From contig NZ_JAUSUT010000001.1 of NCBI RefSeq assembly GCF_030814215.1, positions 2,356,001 through 2,420,000 on the forward strand: DNA of 64,000 nt. Direction: 5' to 3'. The stretch comes from Amycolatopsis thermophila. Lineage in GTDB: Bacteria; Actinomycetota; Actinomycetes; Mycobacteriales; Pseudonocardiaceae. The position numbers and the translations under genes were made by a program. The first letter of the stretch is position 1. Each line of letters opens with the position of its first letter. The notes beneath the pieces were generated by a model that saw only the letters and a program-made list of their open reading frames with translations, made no database searches and was not told the origin of the DNA. Shown here piece after piece: positions 8,917-17,659 of this stretch.

Positions 8917-9490
8917 AGGCGCTCTCCAGCACGTCCATGGCCCGGTGGAACAACGTCACCAGGTCCGGCGGCGAACCGGGCTGCCAGCAGCCGATCGCGG
9001 ACCGGTTCGCGCCGATCGCGGCCGCGGCCGTGGTGCGCACGTAGAGGTCGTCCCCGGGCAGCCCGGTGCGCGTGGCGAGGGCCTGGGCCACCGCCTCCTC
9101 CAGCGCGCGGTTGGCCTGCGCGACGCGCGGCACCAGCTCCGGGTGCTCGCGCAGCAGCAGCGTCCGCTCGCTCCACACCTCGGTGGCCGCCAGTTCGGCG
9201 AACCGCCCGGCGAACACCTCGCGCAGGGCGGTCAGCGGCGCCTCGCCCGCGGGCCGGTCGAGGATGCGCTGCCCGAGCGTCGCGGCCGCGATGTCGAGGG
9301 AGAGCGCGGCCTCGTCCTTCGTCGTGAAGTAGTTGAAGAACGTCCGCGCCGACACCCCCACGGCCGCGCAGATGTCCTCGACCGTCACCCCGTCCGGCCC
9401 GTGCCGGCGGTACAGCGTGATGGCCGCGTGCCGCAGTGCTTCGCGGGTGGCTTCCTTCTTGCGCTCACGCAGGCCGGTGGGCTGGCTCAC
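8867..9490 (-). CDS. TetR family transcriptional regulator
   Basis: This 207-residue regulator begins with a TetR helix-turn-helix (TREALRHAAITLYRRHGPDG, then VEDICAAVGVSARTFFNYFTTKD). GTG 9490 is chosen because SQPTGLRERKKEATREAL is a normal TetR lead-in and the upstream frame runs through the control region. It is divergent from the membrane protein at 9546, and the spacer holds a palindrome, so it most likely represses both genes. Its last 50 bp overlap the end of the NHL gene on the other strand. Confidence 0.88.
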   Translation of the reverse strand: MSQPTGLRERKKEATREALRHAAITLYRRHGPDGVTVEDICAAVGVSARTFFNYFTTKDEAALSLDIAAATLGQRILDRPAGEAPLTALREVFAGRFAELAATEVWSERTLLLREHPELVPRVAQANRALEEAVAQALATRTGLPGDDLYVRTTAAAAIGANRSAIGCWQPGSPPDLVTLFHRAMDVLESAFTPPRGSAGGGPGRPA

Positions 9491-9502
9491 GATTTTTACA
9501 CT

Positions 9503-9539
9503 ACTGCATTTTTGCAGTCCGTGCAAAAAGTGATACCCT
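9503..9539 (+). promoter_or_regulatory. Operator palindrome and leaderless promoter for the 9546 gene
   Basis: ACTGCA-TTTT-TGCAGT (9503-9518) is a perfect inverted repeat, flanked by a looser outer repeat (TTTTTACAC at 9493-9501 against GTGCAAAAA at 9521-9529). The box TACCCT (9534-9539) lies 6 bp before ATG 9546. The palindrome covers the -35 position, as expected for repression by the adjacent TetR protein. Confidence 0.6.
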
Positions 9540-9545
9540 GACCAC

Positions 9546-10895
9546 ATGGCGGAGCACGTGGAAACCGATACACCGGACGAACCGAGCAAGATCTGCACCC
9601 TCGCCGAGAGCCTGTGGTTCCCCCTCTTCTTCACCTTCGGGTTCTTGTTGTGCTACCTGCTGGCGTTCCACTCGCCGACCCCGCACCACATCAAGGTCGC
9701 GGTGGCCGACCCGGCCGCCGCCACGCGGATCGAGTCGGCACTGGGCAAGGCGAGCCCGGGCGCGTTCGACATCCAGGCCGTCGCCACCGCCGACGACGCC
9801 CGCCAGGCGGTGCTCGACCGCGACGCCACCGCCGCCTACTCGGCCGACCCCCGGCACCCGGCCCTGTTCGTCGCCAAGGCCGACGGGTACATGCTCGAAT
9901 CGGTCCTCAACCAGGCCTTCGCGCCGATCGCGGCCCAGACCGGCCACGCGTTGACGGTCACCGACCTGGCGCCCACGGAAGCCGGCGACACGATGGGCAC
10001 CGGGATGTTCTACCTGGTGCTGATCTGGAACATCCCCAGCTACATCGTCGTCATGATGCTGCTGCGCGCGGTCACGCTGAGCCGCCGGGCGAAGGTCGCG
10101 ACGCTGGTCGGGTTCGGTGCCCTGCTCAGCCTCATCGGCTACGCCGGCGGCGTCCTGATGGACGTCATCCCCAACGACCCGCGGGCGATCGGAGTGGCGT
10201 TCCTGCTCACGCAGGCCGTCTCGCTCACCTCGTTCGGCCTGGTCCCGCTGGCCAAGCAGTGGTTCCCGGGCGTCGCGATGGGCCTGTTCGTGCTGCTGTC
10301 GATGCCCTCCAGCGGCGGGGCGATCCCGATCCAGATGGTCCCCGGGTTCTTCCGGGCGCTGCACCCGGTGTTCCCGATGGGCAACCTCATCGAGGCGCTG
10401 CGCGGCCTCTTCTACTTCCACGGCGTCGGCATGCTGCGGCCGATCCTCGTGCTGTGTGCGTGGATCCTCCTCGGTGTCACGCTCATCGCCGGGTACAGCC
10501 TGGTGTTGCGCCGCCGGGCCCGTGCGGTCGAGGAACCGCCGGTCGAGGACCCGTCGATCGAGATGCCGAGGCCCACCGCGGTCCCTGCGCACGGGCGGCA
10601 CTTCGGGGAGCTGGTGCCCGCGCTGTCCGGGGTGGTCCGCACCGGTGACGGTGCGCCGGTGCCGGGCGCCGCCGTGACCGTGATGGACGGCCGGGGCCAG
10701 CAACTGGTCCGCACGACGGCCGACGACGCGGGCGAATACGCGGTCGCCGGACTTCCGGAGCAGTTCGCCGACCTGGTCGTGTCCGCGCCCGGGTTCGAGG
10801 CCGCGGCGAGCCGGGTTCTCCTGCGGGAGGGCCGCACCGCCCACCGCGACTTCACGCTGCGCGCACGGCGGCCGCTGGTCTCCGCGGCACGATGA
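9546..10895 (+). CDS. ABC-2/YhgE-Pip-like membrane protein with C-terminal carboxypeptidase-regulatory-like domain
   Basis: This 449-residue protein has one N-terminal membrane segment (PLFFTFGFLLCYLLAFHS), a roughly 120-residue external domain, five or six C-terminal membrane segments (for example MGTGMFYLVLIWNIPSYIVV), and a basic tail. This is the ABC-2-type/YhgE layout. The last 85 residues (SGVVRTGDGAPVPGAAVTVM through the end) form a carboxypeptidase-regulatory-like beta sandwich, an unusual addition for this family. No ATP-binding subunit is adjacent. It is probably induced when the divergent TetR regulator binds an effector, as in many drug or lipid export systems. Confidence 0.72.
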   Translation: MAEHVETDTPDEPSKICTLAESLWFPLFFTFGFLLCYLLAFHSPTPHHIKVAVADPAAATRIESALGKASPGAFDIQAVATADDARQAVLDRDATAAYSADPRHPALFVAKADGYMLESVLNQAFAPIAAQTGHALTVTDLAPTEAGDTMGTGMFYLVLIWNIPSYIVVMMLLRAVTLSRRAKVATLVGFGALLSLIGYAGGVLMDVIPNDPRAIGVAFLLTQAVSLTSFGLVPLAKQWFPGVAMGLFVLLSMPSSGGAIPIQMVPGFFRALHPVFPMGNLIEALRGLFYFHGVGMLRPILVLCAWILLGVTLIAGYSLVLRRRARAVEEPPVEDPSIEMPRPTAVPAHGRHFGELVPALSGVVRTGDGAPVPGAAVTVMDGRGQQLVRTTADDAGEYAVAGLPEQFADLVVSAPGFEAAASRVLLREGRTAHRDFTLRARRPLVSAAR

Positions 10896-10902
10896 GGGCA
10901 CG

Positions 10903-10908
10903 TAGCAT
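10903..10908 (+). promoter_or_regulatory. -10 box of a leaderless promoter
   Basis: TAGCAT lies 7 bp before GTG 10916, with no ribosome site between, which points to leaderless initiation at that GTG. Confidence 0.5.
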
Positions 10909-10915
10909 TACCGGC

Positions 10916-11260
10916 GTGTCGGAAGTCGAGAAACTGCCGGACGACGCGGCGAAGCTGGAAATCCAGATGTTGCACGACCGCGTCCTGGTCCGGGTCTCCG
11001 CGGAGGAGGGTGAGCGCCGCAGCAGTGGCGGCATCGTGATCCCGGCGACGGCCCAGGTGGCGCGCCGTCTCGCGTGGGGACACGTACTGGGGGTAGGCAG
11101 TAATGTGCGCAACGTGAAGGTCGGCGACCGCGTGCTCTTCAACCCCGAGGAGCAGTTCGAGGTCGAGATCCAGGGCGAGGCCTACCTGGTGATGCGGGAG
11201 CGCGACATCCACGCCGTGGCCACCGAGCGCACGGAGCACGGGACGGGCCTGTACTTGTAA
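10916..11260 (+). CDS. GroES-like co-chaperonin family protein (orphan)
   Basis: This 114-residue protein has the Cpn10 fold signatures: MLHDRVLVRV, a mobile-loop region RRSSGGIVIPATAQ, GHVLGVG, VGDRVLFNPEEQFEVEIQGEAYLVMRERDI (given here as separate short motifs VGDRVLF and YLVMRERDI). No groEL is nearby. A stand-alone GroES-like gene of this kind is common in actinobacteria, and whether it works with a GroEL ring is unknown. GTG 10916 was preferred over the in-frame ATG 10892 because it sits exactly behind a TANNNT box. Confidence 0.8.
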   Translation: MSEVEKLPDDAAKLEIQMLHDRVLVRVSAEEGERRSSGGIVIPATAQVARRLAWGHVLGVGSNVRNVKVGDRVLFNPEEQFEVEIQGEAYLVMRERDIHAVATERTEHGTGLYL

Positions 11261-11280
11261 CGCGTCCGGGAGGAATCGCG

Positions 11281-13209
11281 GTGCGGGAGGACCAGCACTG
11301 GCCGGAACGGGACGTCGATCTGCCCTCCGACCCCGAGACCACCGCGGTCGGGCCCCCGCCGCCGGCCGAGTTCCTGCTGGACGAACCGCTCGACGCGACC
11401 GAGGACGCCCTGGTCGGCGAGCTCCTGGAAGCCGGTGAAGGCCCGGTCGCGCCCCCGTCACCGGGCAAGCGCCTCCTCGCTCGCGCGTTCATGATCGCCG
11501 GCTGCGTCCTGGGGGTCGGCGTGCTGCTGTACGGCGTGGACCTGATCATCAGCGCCGGGGACGTGCCGCGGGGCGTCACCGTCGCCGGGGTCGAGGTCGG
11601 CGGCCTGAGCCGCGACGAGGCCGAGGCCAAGCTGCGCCGCGAACTCGAGCCCCGGCTGACCCAGCCGGTCCCCATCGAGGCCGGTGACGTGCGCACCGTG
11701 CTCGACCCCGCGCAGTCCGGGCTCGGCCTCGACTGGCCGTCGACCATCGCGCAGGCCGGGCGCCAGCCGCTCGACCCGGTCGAGCGGGTCCGGTCGTTCT
11801 TCCGCACGCGGGAGGTCGGCGTGGTCACCGTGACCGACCCGGACGAGCTGCACCGGTCGATCGCGCGCCTGGCCGACACCCGGATCAACCACCCGCCGAC
11901 CGAGGGCAGCATCGGGTTCGTCACCGTGCCCGGCGGCGACGGCGCGGTGAACCCGTACCCGATCGAGCCGCGCGACGGCCAGACCCTCGTCGACGTCAAG
12001 GGCGCGGGCGACATCCTGCGCGCGACCTGGCTGGACAAGAGCGGGGTGCGGCTGCCGGTCGCGCTCACGCCGGTCAAGGTCACCTCGGCGGGCGTGCACT
12101 CGGCGCTCGACCGGCTGGTCGCGCCGGCGGTCGCCAAACCGGTCACGCTGCACGGCGACGGCGCCGACGCGGTGCTGAAGCCGTCCGCGATCGCGGCGGC
12201 GCTGAAGTTCAGCCCCGCCGACGGCGGGGCGCTCAAGGTCGAGGCGGACCCGGCGAAGCTGCAGCAGGCGGTGCGCGACCCGTTGGTCACCACCGAGAAG
12301 AGCGGCAAGGACGCGCAGATCGTGTTCACCGGCGACGCCCCGGTCGTCCAGCCCTCCGAGGACGCGCGCAAGATCGACTGGAACCGGACGTTCCAGCCGC
12401 TGATGGACGTGCTCGCGAAGCCGGACGGACGCGACCTGACCGTGCGCTACCAGACGGCCCGGCCCCGGACGACCACCGAGGCGGCGAACGCGCTCGGCAT
12501 CAAGGAGGTCGTCGGCGAGTTCACCACGAGCGGCCTGTCCGGGCCGGCCGCGACGAACGCGCGGGTCATGGCGGCCGAGGTCAACGGCGTGGTGCTGCGA
12601 CCCGGCGAGACGTTCAGCCTCAACGCCCGGGTGGGCGCGCGCGGCCGGTCGGAGGGGTACGTGCCGGCGCCGGTGAACGAGGACGGCTACGGCCCGGTGG
12701 TGCTCGGCGGCGGCGCGTCGCAGTTCACGACAACCCTGTACAACGCGGCGTACTTCGCGGGCCTGACCGACGCCGGGCACACCGAGCACAGCTACCACCT
12801 GGACCGGTACCCGGTCGCGCGGGACGCGGTCGCGGTGTCGGACAGCGGCGCGGCGGTGGACCTCAAGTTCACCAACAGCCTGAGCAGCGGCGTGGCGATC
12901 CAGACGTCGGTGTCCGGCGACAGCGTCACCGTGAAGATCTGGGGCACCAAGCAGTTCCGGGTGGCCAGCTCCACCGGTGAGCTGTCGGGCTTCCAGCCGC
13001 CCCCGCTGGAGCCCGGATCGGGCCCGGACTGCCGCCCGTCGAGCGGCCAACCGGGATTCACCACGAGCGACACCCGGGTGGTCTACGACCTGGCCACCGG
13101 AGCCGAGGTCCGCCGCGACACCCGCACGGTGCAGTACGCCCCGAAACCGGCGGTGATCTGCGGTTTCGGGGTGAGCTCCGAGCAGCCCGGCGACGAACCG
13201 GTCCGGTGA
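11281..13209 (+). CDS. VanW family protein with PG_binding_4 domains
   Basis: This 642-residue protein has a cytoplasmic N-terminus, one membrane anchor (AFMIAGCVLGVGVLLYGVDL, residues about 70-90), two peptidoglycan-binding-4-like domains (starting at GVTVAGVEVGGLSRDEAEAKL), and a VanW domain near residues 400-560 (GPAATNARVMAAEVNG, PGETFSLN, GGGASQFTTTLYNAAYFAGL). It should face the cell wall. VanW proteins accompany some glycopeptide-resistance clusters but their activity is not established, and no van genes are nearby. The GTG start has a GGGAGGA ribosome site 6 bp upstream. Confidence 0.87.
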   Translation: MREDQHWPERDVDLPSDPETTAVGPPPPAEFLLDEPLDATEDALVGELLEAGEGPVAPPSPGKRLLARAFMIAGCVLGVGVLLYGVDLIISAGDVPRGVTVAGVEVGGLSRDEAEAKLRRELEPRLTQPVPIEAGDVRTVLDPAQSGLGLDWPSTIAQAGRQPLDPVERVRSFFRTREVGVVTVTDPDELHRSIARLADTRINHPPTEGSIGFVTVPGGDGAVNPYPIEPRDGQTLVDVKGAGDILRATWLDKSGVRLPVALTPVKVTSAGVHSALDRLVAPAVAKPVTLHGDGADAVLKPSAIAAALKFSPADGGALKVEADPAKLQQAVRDPLVTTEKSGKDAQIVFTGDAPVVQPSEDARKIDWNRTFQPLMDVLAKPDGRDLTVRYQTARPRTTTEAANALGIKEVVGEFTTSGLSGPAATNARVMAAEVNGVVLRPGETFSLNARVGARGRSEGYVPAPVNEDGYGPVVLGGGASQFTTTLYNAAYFAGLTDAGHTEHSYHLDRYPVARDAVAVSDSGAAVDLKFTNSLSSGVAIQTSVSGDSVTVKIWGTKQFRVASSTGELSGFQPPPLEPGSGPDCRPSSGQPGFTTSDTRVVYDLATGAEVRRDTRTVQYAPKPAVICGFGVSSEQPGDEPVR

Positions 13210-13222
13210 CCGGTCGGCGCGG

Positions 13223-13912
13223 TCAACGAAGAACCAGGCAGTCGTCGAGGTCGTCCAGCCAGGCCGGGGTCGCCAGCCACCGGTTCCAGCGCAGGTCGAG
13301 CTTGACCAGCGGCAGCCTCGCGAGCCCGGCCGGCAGGGTGCGCAGGTCGTTCTCGCGCAGGTCCAGGTAGCGCAGGTCGCTCAGCTCGCCCACTGAGTCC
13401 GGCAGCGTCGTCAGGTGGTTGCCGCGCAGGTGCAGCTCTCGCAGTTTGCCGAGCGAGCCGATGCTGTCCGGCAGCTCGTGCAGGTCGTTGCGGTAGAGCC
13501 GGAGTTCCCGCAGCTCGCGCAGGCCGGAGAGGTCCGCGGGCAGCGCGGTGAGGCCGTTGTCGGCAGCGCCGAGGTACCGCAGCCCGCCGAGCCGGGTCAG
13601 CGACGCGGGCAGCGTGGTCAGCCGGTTGTCCGACAGGTAGAGGTACTCGGTCAGGTTCGGCAGGTCGCCCAGTTCGTCGGGCAGGTCGGTGAGCTGGTTG
13701 TGGCCGAGGTCGAGTGTGTGCAACGCGGTGAGCCGCCCGATGGCGGGCGGGATCGCGGTGAGCCGGTTCGCGGCGAGGTTGAGCACGGCCAGCCGGTCGA
13801 GCGTCCACAGCTCGTCGGGCAGTCCGGTGAGTTCGTTGTCGTACGCGCTCAGGTGCTCCAGTCCCGCCGGCAGGGCAGGCAGCCGGGTGAGCCCCTGGTG
13901 GTCGAGGTCCAT
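13223..13912 (-). CDS. Leucine-rich repeat protein
   Basis: This 229-residue protein is almost entirely leucine-rich repeats of about 23 residues, of the bacterial LxxLPxxLxxLxxLxxLxLxxNxL type. About nine repeats can be counted, for example NRLTAIPPAIGRLTALHTLD and NHLTTLPDSVGELSDLRYLD. There is no signal peptide or membrane segment, so it is probably a cytoplasmic scaffold or binding protein. ATG 13912 lies 7 bp behind TAGGTT (13920-13925, minus strand), so it is probably leaderless. It converges on the VanW gene. Confidence 0.85.
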   Translation of the reverse strand: MDLDHQGLTRLPALPAGLEHLSAYDNELTGLPDELWTLDRLAVLNLAANRLTAIPPAIGRLTALHTLDLGHNQLTDLPDELGDLPNLTEYLYLSDNRLTTLPASLTRLGGLRYLGAADNGLTALPADLSGLRELRELRLYRNDLHELPDSIGSLGKLRELHLRGNHLTTLPDSVGELSDLRYLDLRENDLRTLPAGLARLPLVKLDLRWNRWLATPAWLDDLDDCLVLR

Positions 13913-13994
13913 TCGCCGGAACCTACCGCCGCAACCGCAGCGCGCACGATCCGATACCCTCCGTCACCACCTTGGTATGGATGGAGGACCCGGA

Positions 13995-14366
13995 GTGAAG
14001 AAGTCGTGGGCCGGAGCCGCACTGGTCGCGTGTGCGGTGACGATGGTGCAGCCGGCGGTGGCGACGGCCGCCGAGCCGGAGCCGGCGCTGGTGCACGCCT
14101 CGACGCAGAACGACTGCAAGCTGAACATCCGGGCGGGTGCGGACGTCGGGTCCGCCCTGCTGCACACCCTGAGCTGCACGAACTACACCACGTGCGTGCA
14201 CGCTCCGGAGCGGGACCTGCCGTGCGGGCAGGTCGTCACCGGTGGCACGTACACCTGCGTCGGCGCGGACGGCAAGCAGCTGACCGACAACCGCTGGGCC
14301 GAGGTCCTGTGGCGCTCGCCGGAGAAGTCGTTCGTGGCCGCCGGCTGCGCGGCGTTCCGGTCCTGA
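13995..14366 (+). CDS. Small secreted protein with SH3-like character
   Basis: This 123-residue precursor starts VKKSWAGAALVACAVTMVQP with a clear signal peptide, likely cleaved after VATA near residue 26. The mature part has six cysteines, suggesting three disulfides, and opens with DCKLNIRAGADVGSALLHTL, which resembles the bacterial SH3 pattern LNVRSGPSTSSKVIGTL. GTG 13995 is chosen because GGAGGA (13983-13988) lies 6 bp upstream; an in-frame ATG at 13977 has no ribosome site. The exact role is unknown. Confidence 0.75.
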   Translation: MKKSWAGAALVACAVTMVQPAVATAAEPEPALVHASTQNDCKLNIRAGADVGSALLHTLSCTNYTTCVHAPERDLPCGQVVTGGTYTCVGADGKQLTDNRWAEVLWRSPEKSFVAAGCAAFRS

Positions 14367-14372
14367 ACACGA

Positions 14373-14406
14373 CCGTGCCCGGGAAGGCGGACCTTCCCGG
14401 GCACGG
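14373..14406. terminator. Hairpin terminator
   Basis: CCGTGCCCGGGAAGG and CCTTCCCGGGCACGG form a perfect 15-bp stem with a 4-base loop between two convergent genes, so it probably ends transcription from both sides. There is no long T tract, as is usual in GC-rich actinobacteria. Confidence 0.75.
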
Positions 14407-14421
14407 GTTCGCCGAGCGGGG

Positions 14422-14697
14422 CTACCTGGTCAGATTTCGCCGGCCGTACAAGCCGGCTGCCAGCGACACACCGATCGCCGCGATGACCACCTGGGTGATG
14501 AGCTCGAGCCAGTCGAAGCCCTTGGTGTCCGCGTAGCCGATGCCTCGCGCGATCGCGGTGCCGATGAACGCCGCGACGATGCCGATGATGATCGTGAGCC
14601 AGATCGGGATGCCCTGCTTGCCGGGTGCGACCAGGCGACCCAGCGCGCCGATGATCAGCCCGACGACGATCGCGCTGATGATTCCACCGATAGTCAT
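14422..14697 (-). CDS. GlsB/YeaQ/YmgE family stress-response membrane protein
   Basis: This 91-residue protein has three hydrophobic segments (IGGIISAIVVGLIIGALGRL, IPIWLTIIIGIVAAFIGTAI, LITQVVIAAIGVSLAAGLYG) and the G-R-L-V-A-P-G-K motif of the transglycosylase-associated/GlsB family. These small inner-membrane proteins are linked to envelope or general stress in many bacteria; no enzymatic activity is established. It is divergent from the ArsR gene. Confidence 0.9.
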   Translation of the reverse strand: MTIGGIISAIVVGLIIGALGRLVAPGKQGIPIWLTIIIGIVAAFIGTAIARGIGYADTKGFDWLELITQVVIAAIGVSLAAGLYGRRNLTR

Positions 14698-14757
14698 CGC
14701 AACTCCTTCAGCTTCGATGTGCTCGGGGAGTACCTTCGCGCACCGGTTTCAAACCCG

Positions 14758-14795
14758 CATATTTGTTGACGCTTATATGTGTTTCGTGTGATACT
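14758..14795 (+). promoter_or_regulatory. Promoter with CATAT-N12-ATATG repeat upstream of the ArsR gene
   Basis: TTGACG (14766-14771) and GATACT (14790-14795) with 18-bp spacing form a recognisable -35/-10 pair, and the start would fall near GTG 14802. The inverted repeat CATAT-N12-ATATG (14758-14779) overlaps the -35 box and could be the ArsR operator. Confidence 0.45.
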
Positions 14796-14801
14796 TCCGC
14801 G

Positions 14802-15122
14802 GTGGACGTCTTCGAAGCGGTGGCCGAGCCCACCCGTCGTACGCTGCTGGACCTGTTGGCCCAGGGCGAGCTGGCGGCGGGCGATCTGGTCGCCGCGGTG
14901 CCCGATCTGACGCAGCCGGCCGTGTCCCGCCACCTGCGGATCCTGCGCGAGGTCGGGCTGGTCGACGTGCGCCCGGACGGGCAGCGCCGGATCTACGCGC
15001 TGCGCCCGGACGGGCTGGCCGAGATCGACAAGTGGCTCGGCCGGTACCGCCGCTACTGGGCGCGCCACCTCGACTCCCTCGAGCGCCACCTCGCGCGCAA
15101 CCAGGAAGGACACCCGGAGTGA
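14802..15122 (+). CDS. ArsR-family winged-helix regulator
   Basis: This 106-residue protein is an ArsR-type regulator: VFEAVAEPTRRTLLDLLAQG, then the recognition segment LTQPAVSRHLRILREVGLVD and the wing RPDGQRRIYALRPDGL. No metal-binding cysteine motif (CxC) is present, so it is probably of the SRPBCC-coupled kind rather than a metal sensor. It overlaps the next gene by GTGA. GTG 14802 follows a -35/-10 promoter closely enough to be leaderless. Confidence 0.87.
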   Translation: MDVFEAVAEPTRRTLLDLLAQGELAAGDLVAAVPDLTQPAVSRHLRILREVGLVDVRPDGQRRIYALRPDGLAEIDKWLGRYRRYWARHLDSLERHLARNQEGHPE

Positions 15123-15616
15123 GCACCGACAACGGCATCATCGAGACCGACGGCGAAGCGGCCGTCATCCGCTTCGAACGGCACCTGCCGCACCCCATCG
15201 AGGCCGTCTGGGCGGCGATCACCGAGCCGGCCCAGCGGCTGGCCTGGTTCGGCGAGACGGTGCTGGACACCGAAGCCGGCCGGATCGAGATGCTGCCCGA
15301 GGACCCGCCCGCCGCCGCGGACGCCAAGCGCATGACCGGGCGGATCCTGGTGTGGGACCCGCCGCACGTCTTCGAGCACGAGTGGCACCAGCGGATCGTC
15401 GAGGACGGCGTGGTGCGTTACGAACTGAGCGAGACTGCGACGGGCACGTTGCTGAGGTTCACCCACCGCGGCCTGTCGGTCCGCAACGCCCGCGGGTTCA
15501 TCCCGGGCACCCACGCCTTCTTCGACCGCCTCGACGCCCACCTGGCCGGTGCGGAGCCACCCGCCTGGTCGGAGCGCTACGCGGCGCTCGCGCCGTCGTA
15601 TCCCGCCTGGTCCTGA
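15119..15616 (+). CDS. SRPBCC/AHSA1 domain protein
   Basis: This 165-residue protein has the START/Bet v1-like AHSA1 signatures: FERHLPHPIEAVWAAITEPAQ near the N-terminus (in pieces LPHPIEAVW and ITEPAQRLAWF), then RILVWDPPHVFEHEW and a C-terminal helix. It forms a two-gene operon with the ArsR regulator (GTGA overlap). ArsR-AHSA1 pairs are widespread and probably sense or handle a hydrophobic ligand; the ligand is unknown. Confidence 0.87.
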   Translation: MSTDNGIIETDGEAAVIRFERHLPHPIEAVWAAITEPAQRLAWFGETVLDTEAGRIEMLPEDPPAAADAKRMTGRILVWDPPHVFEHEWHQRIVEDGVVRYELSETATGTLLRFTHRGLSVRNARGFIPGTHAFFDRLDAHLAGAEPPAWSERYAALAPSYPAWS

Positions 15617-15633
15617 CCAACCGTCGCGCGCGA

Positions 15634-15667
15634 AAAAGCCCTCTCGCCGGCGAGCGAGAGGGCTTTT
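15634..15667. terminator. Bidirectional hairpin terminator
   Basis: AAAAGCCCTCTCGC and GCGAGAGGGCTTTT form a perfect 14-bp stem with a 6-base loop. The A and T runs at the two feet give a T tract in both directions, fitting the convergent genes on either side. Confidence 0.85.
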
Positions 15668-15687
15668 CGCGGGGGATCCGGGAGAGG

Positions 15688-17529
15688 TCAGAACGCCGCT
15701 TCCGGGACCTCCATCAGGTCGTTGTCCGCGGCCTCGACGATCGCGCGACGGGCGGTCAGCTCGGGCAGCACCGACTTCGCGAAGAACGACGCCACCGCGA
15801 TCTTGCCCTGGTAGAACGCCTGGTCCTTGGCCGACGCGCCGTCCAGCTTGGTCAGCGCGACCTCGGCCTGGCGCAGCAGCTGCCAGCCCACCAGCAGGTC
15901 ACCGGCGGACATCAGGAACCGCACGGTGTGCTGGCCGACCTTGTACAGGTTGCGCACGTCCTCCTGCGACGAGGTCAGGTAGCCGATCATCGAGCCGAGC
16001 ATGCCCTGCACGTCCTCGAGGGCGCGCTTGAGCAGTTCGCGCTCGTTCTTCAGCCGGCCGTTGCCCGCCTCGGACTCGATGAACTTCGTGATCTCGTTCG
16101 CGATGTAGCCGAGCGCCTGCCCCTTGTCGCGGACGATCTTGCGGAAGAAGAAGTCCTGCGACTGGATGGCGGTGGTGCCCTCGTACAGCGAGTCGATCTT
16201 CGAGTCGCGGATGTACTGCTCGATCGGGTAGTCCTGCAGGAAGCCCGAGCCGCCCAGCGTCTGCAGCGACTGCACGAGCTGCTCGGTGGCGCGCTCGGAG
16301 CCCACGCCCTTGACGATCGGCAGCAGCAGGTCGTTGACCCGCTCGGCCAGCTTCAGCGACGCCTCATCGCCCTCGCCGGTCCACACCTGGTCCTGGAAGG
16401 ACGCGGTGTACAGGTACACCGCGCGCAGGCCCTCGGCGTAGGCCTTCTGCAGCATCAGCGACCGGCGCACGTCCGGGTGGTGCGTGATGGTGACGCGCGG
16501 CGCGGTCTTGTCGGTCATCTGGGTCAGGTCGGCACCCTGCACGCGCTCCTTGGCGTACTCGAGCGCGTTGAGGTAGCCGGTGGACAGCGTGGCGATCGCC
16601 TTGGTGCCGACCATCATCCGGGCGTACTCGATGACCTGGAACATCTGCGCGATGCCGTCGTGCACCTCGCCCAGCAGCCAGCCCTTGGCCGGGGTGCCGT
16701 GCTGGCCGAAGGTCAGCTCGCAGGTCGTGGAGACCTTGAGGCCCATCTTGTGCTCGACGTTGGTGACGAACACGCCGTTGCGCTCACCGAGTTCGCCGGT
16801 CTCGGAGTCGAAGTGGAACTTCGGCACGAGGAACAGCGACAGGCCCTTGGTGCCCGGCTTGGCCTCGATGCCCGGTCCCTCGGGGCGGGCCAGCACCAGG
16901 TGCATGATGTTCTCGGTCATGTCCTGGTCGGCGGAGGTGATGAACCGCTTCACGCCGTCGAGGTGCCAGCTGCCGTCCTCCTGCAGCACGGCCTTGGTGC
17001 GGCCGGCGCCCACGTCCGAACCGGCGTCCGGCTCGGTGAGGACCATCGTGGCGCCCCACGCGCGCTCGATCATGATCCGCGCCCAGCGCTTCTGCTCCTC
17101 GGTGCCGTTGCGGTCGAGGATCATCGCGAAGTTCGGGCCCGCCATGTACATGAACAGGGCCGGGTTGGCGCCGAGGATCAGCTCGGACGCGGCCCACTGC
17201 ACGGTCGGGGGCAGCCCGAGGCCGCCGAGGTCGTTGGTCAGGCCCAGGCGCCACCACTCGCCGTCCCAGAGCTGCTGGTAGCTCTTCTTGAACGACTCGG
17301 GCAGCTTGGCCGAGAAGGTCTTCGGGTCGTAGACCGGCGGGTTGCGGTCGGCGTCGGCGAAGGACTCGGCCAGTGGGCCGACGGCCAGGTTGTTGAGCTC
17401 CTGCAGCGCGCCGCGCGCGGTCTCCTCGTCGGAGTCCGCGAGGACCCCCTTGCCGAGGCGCTCCTGGACGTTGAGGACCTCGAACAGGTTGAACTCGAGG
17501 TCTCGCACGTTGGACTTGTAGTGGCCCAT
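15688..17529 (-). CDS. fadE5: Acyl-CoA dehydrogenase, FadE5-like long form
   Basis: This 613-residue flavoenzyme belongs to the long acyl-CoA dehydrogenases like mycobacterial FadE5 (about 611 residues), with an extra C-terminal domain after the usual core. The catalytic base is Glu450 in [13 protein letters not shown]; the FAD/substrate motif is [20 protein letters not shown] (residues 161-180). It oxidises acyl-CoA to trans-2-enoyl-CoA. In mycobacteria fadE5 sits beside fadA2/fabG4/htdX; here it is about 11 kb away. GGTAA/TTACC motifs precede it. Confidence 0.92.
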   Translation of the reverse strand: MGHYKSNVRDLEFNLFEVLNVQERLGKGVLADSDEETARGALQELNNLAVGPLAESFADADRNPPVYDPKTFSAKLPESFKKSYQQLWDGEWWRLGLTNDLGGLGLPPTVQWAASELILGANPALFMYMAGPNFAMILDRNGTEEQKRWARIMIERAWGATMVLTEPDAGSDVGAGRTKAVLQEDGSWHLDGVKRFITSADQDMTENIMHLVLARPEGPGIEAKPGTKGLSLFLVPKFHFDSETGELGERNGVFVTNVEHKMGLKVSTTCELTFGQHGTPAKGWLLGEVHDGIAQMFQVIEYARMMVGTKAIATLSTGYLNALEYAKERVQGADLTQMTDKTAPRVTITHHPDVRRSLMLQKAYAEGLRAVYLYTASFQDQVWTGEGDEASLKLAERVNDLLLPIVKGVGSERATEQLVQSLQTLGGSGFLQDYPIEQYIRDSKIDSLYEGTTAIQSQDFFFRKIVRDKGQALGYIANEITKFIESEAGNGRLKNERELLKRALEDVQGMLGSMIGYLTSSQEDVRNLYKVGQHTVRFLMSAGDLLVGWQLLRQAEVALTKLDGASAKDQAFYQGKIAVASFFAKSVLPELTARRAIVEAADNDLMEVPEAAF

Positions 17530-17589
17530 GTCGTCGCTCCGTTGTCGATCGGGTTTCCGGCTGGGCGCATGCTGGTACCCCTACTGGCC

Positions 17590-17618
17590 GGTAACATCAG
17601 GATATTACCTGTGGGTAA
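17590..17618 (-). promoter_or_regulatory. GGTAA/TTACC repeat array upstream of fadE5
   Basis: GGTAA (17590-17594), TTACC (17605-17609) and GGTAA (17614-17618) alternate in orientation, giving GGTAA-N10-TTACC and TTACC-N4-GGTAA dyads about 60-90 bp before the fadE5 start. This looks like a regulator-binding region. The regulator is unknown; the site does not match the 1530-1547 palindrome. Confidence 0.35.
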
Positions 17619-17659
17619 CCGCGGCAAGCGAATCCAGCCGGTTGTGATGCACGAGTCCC

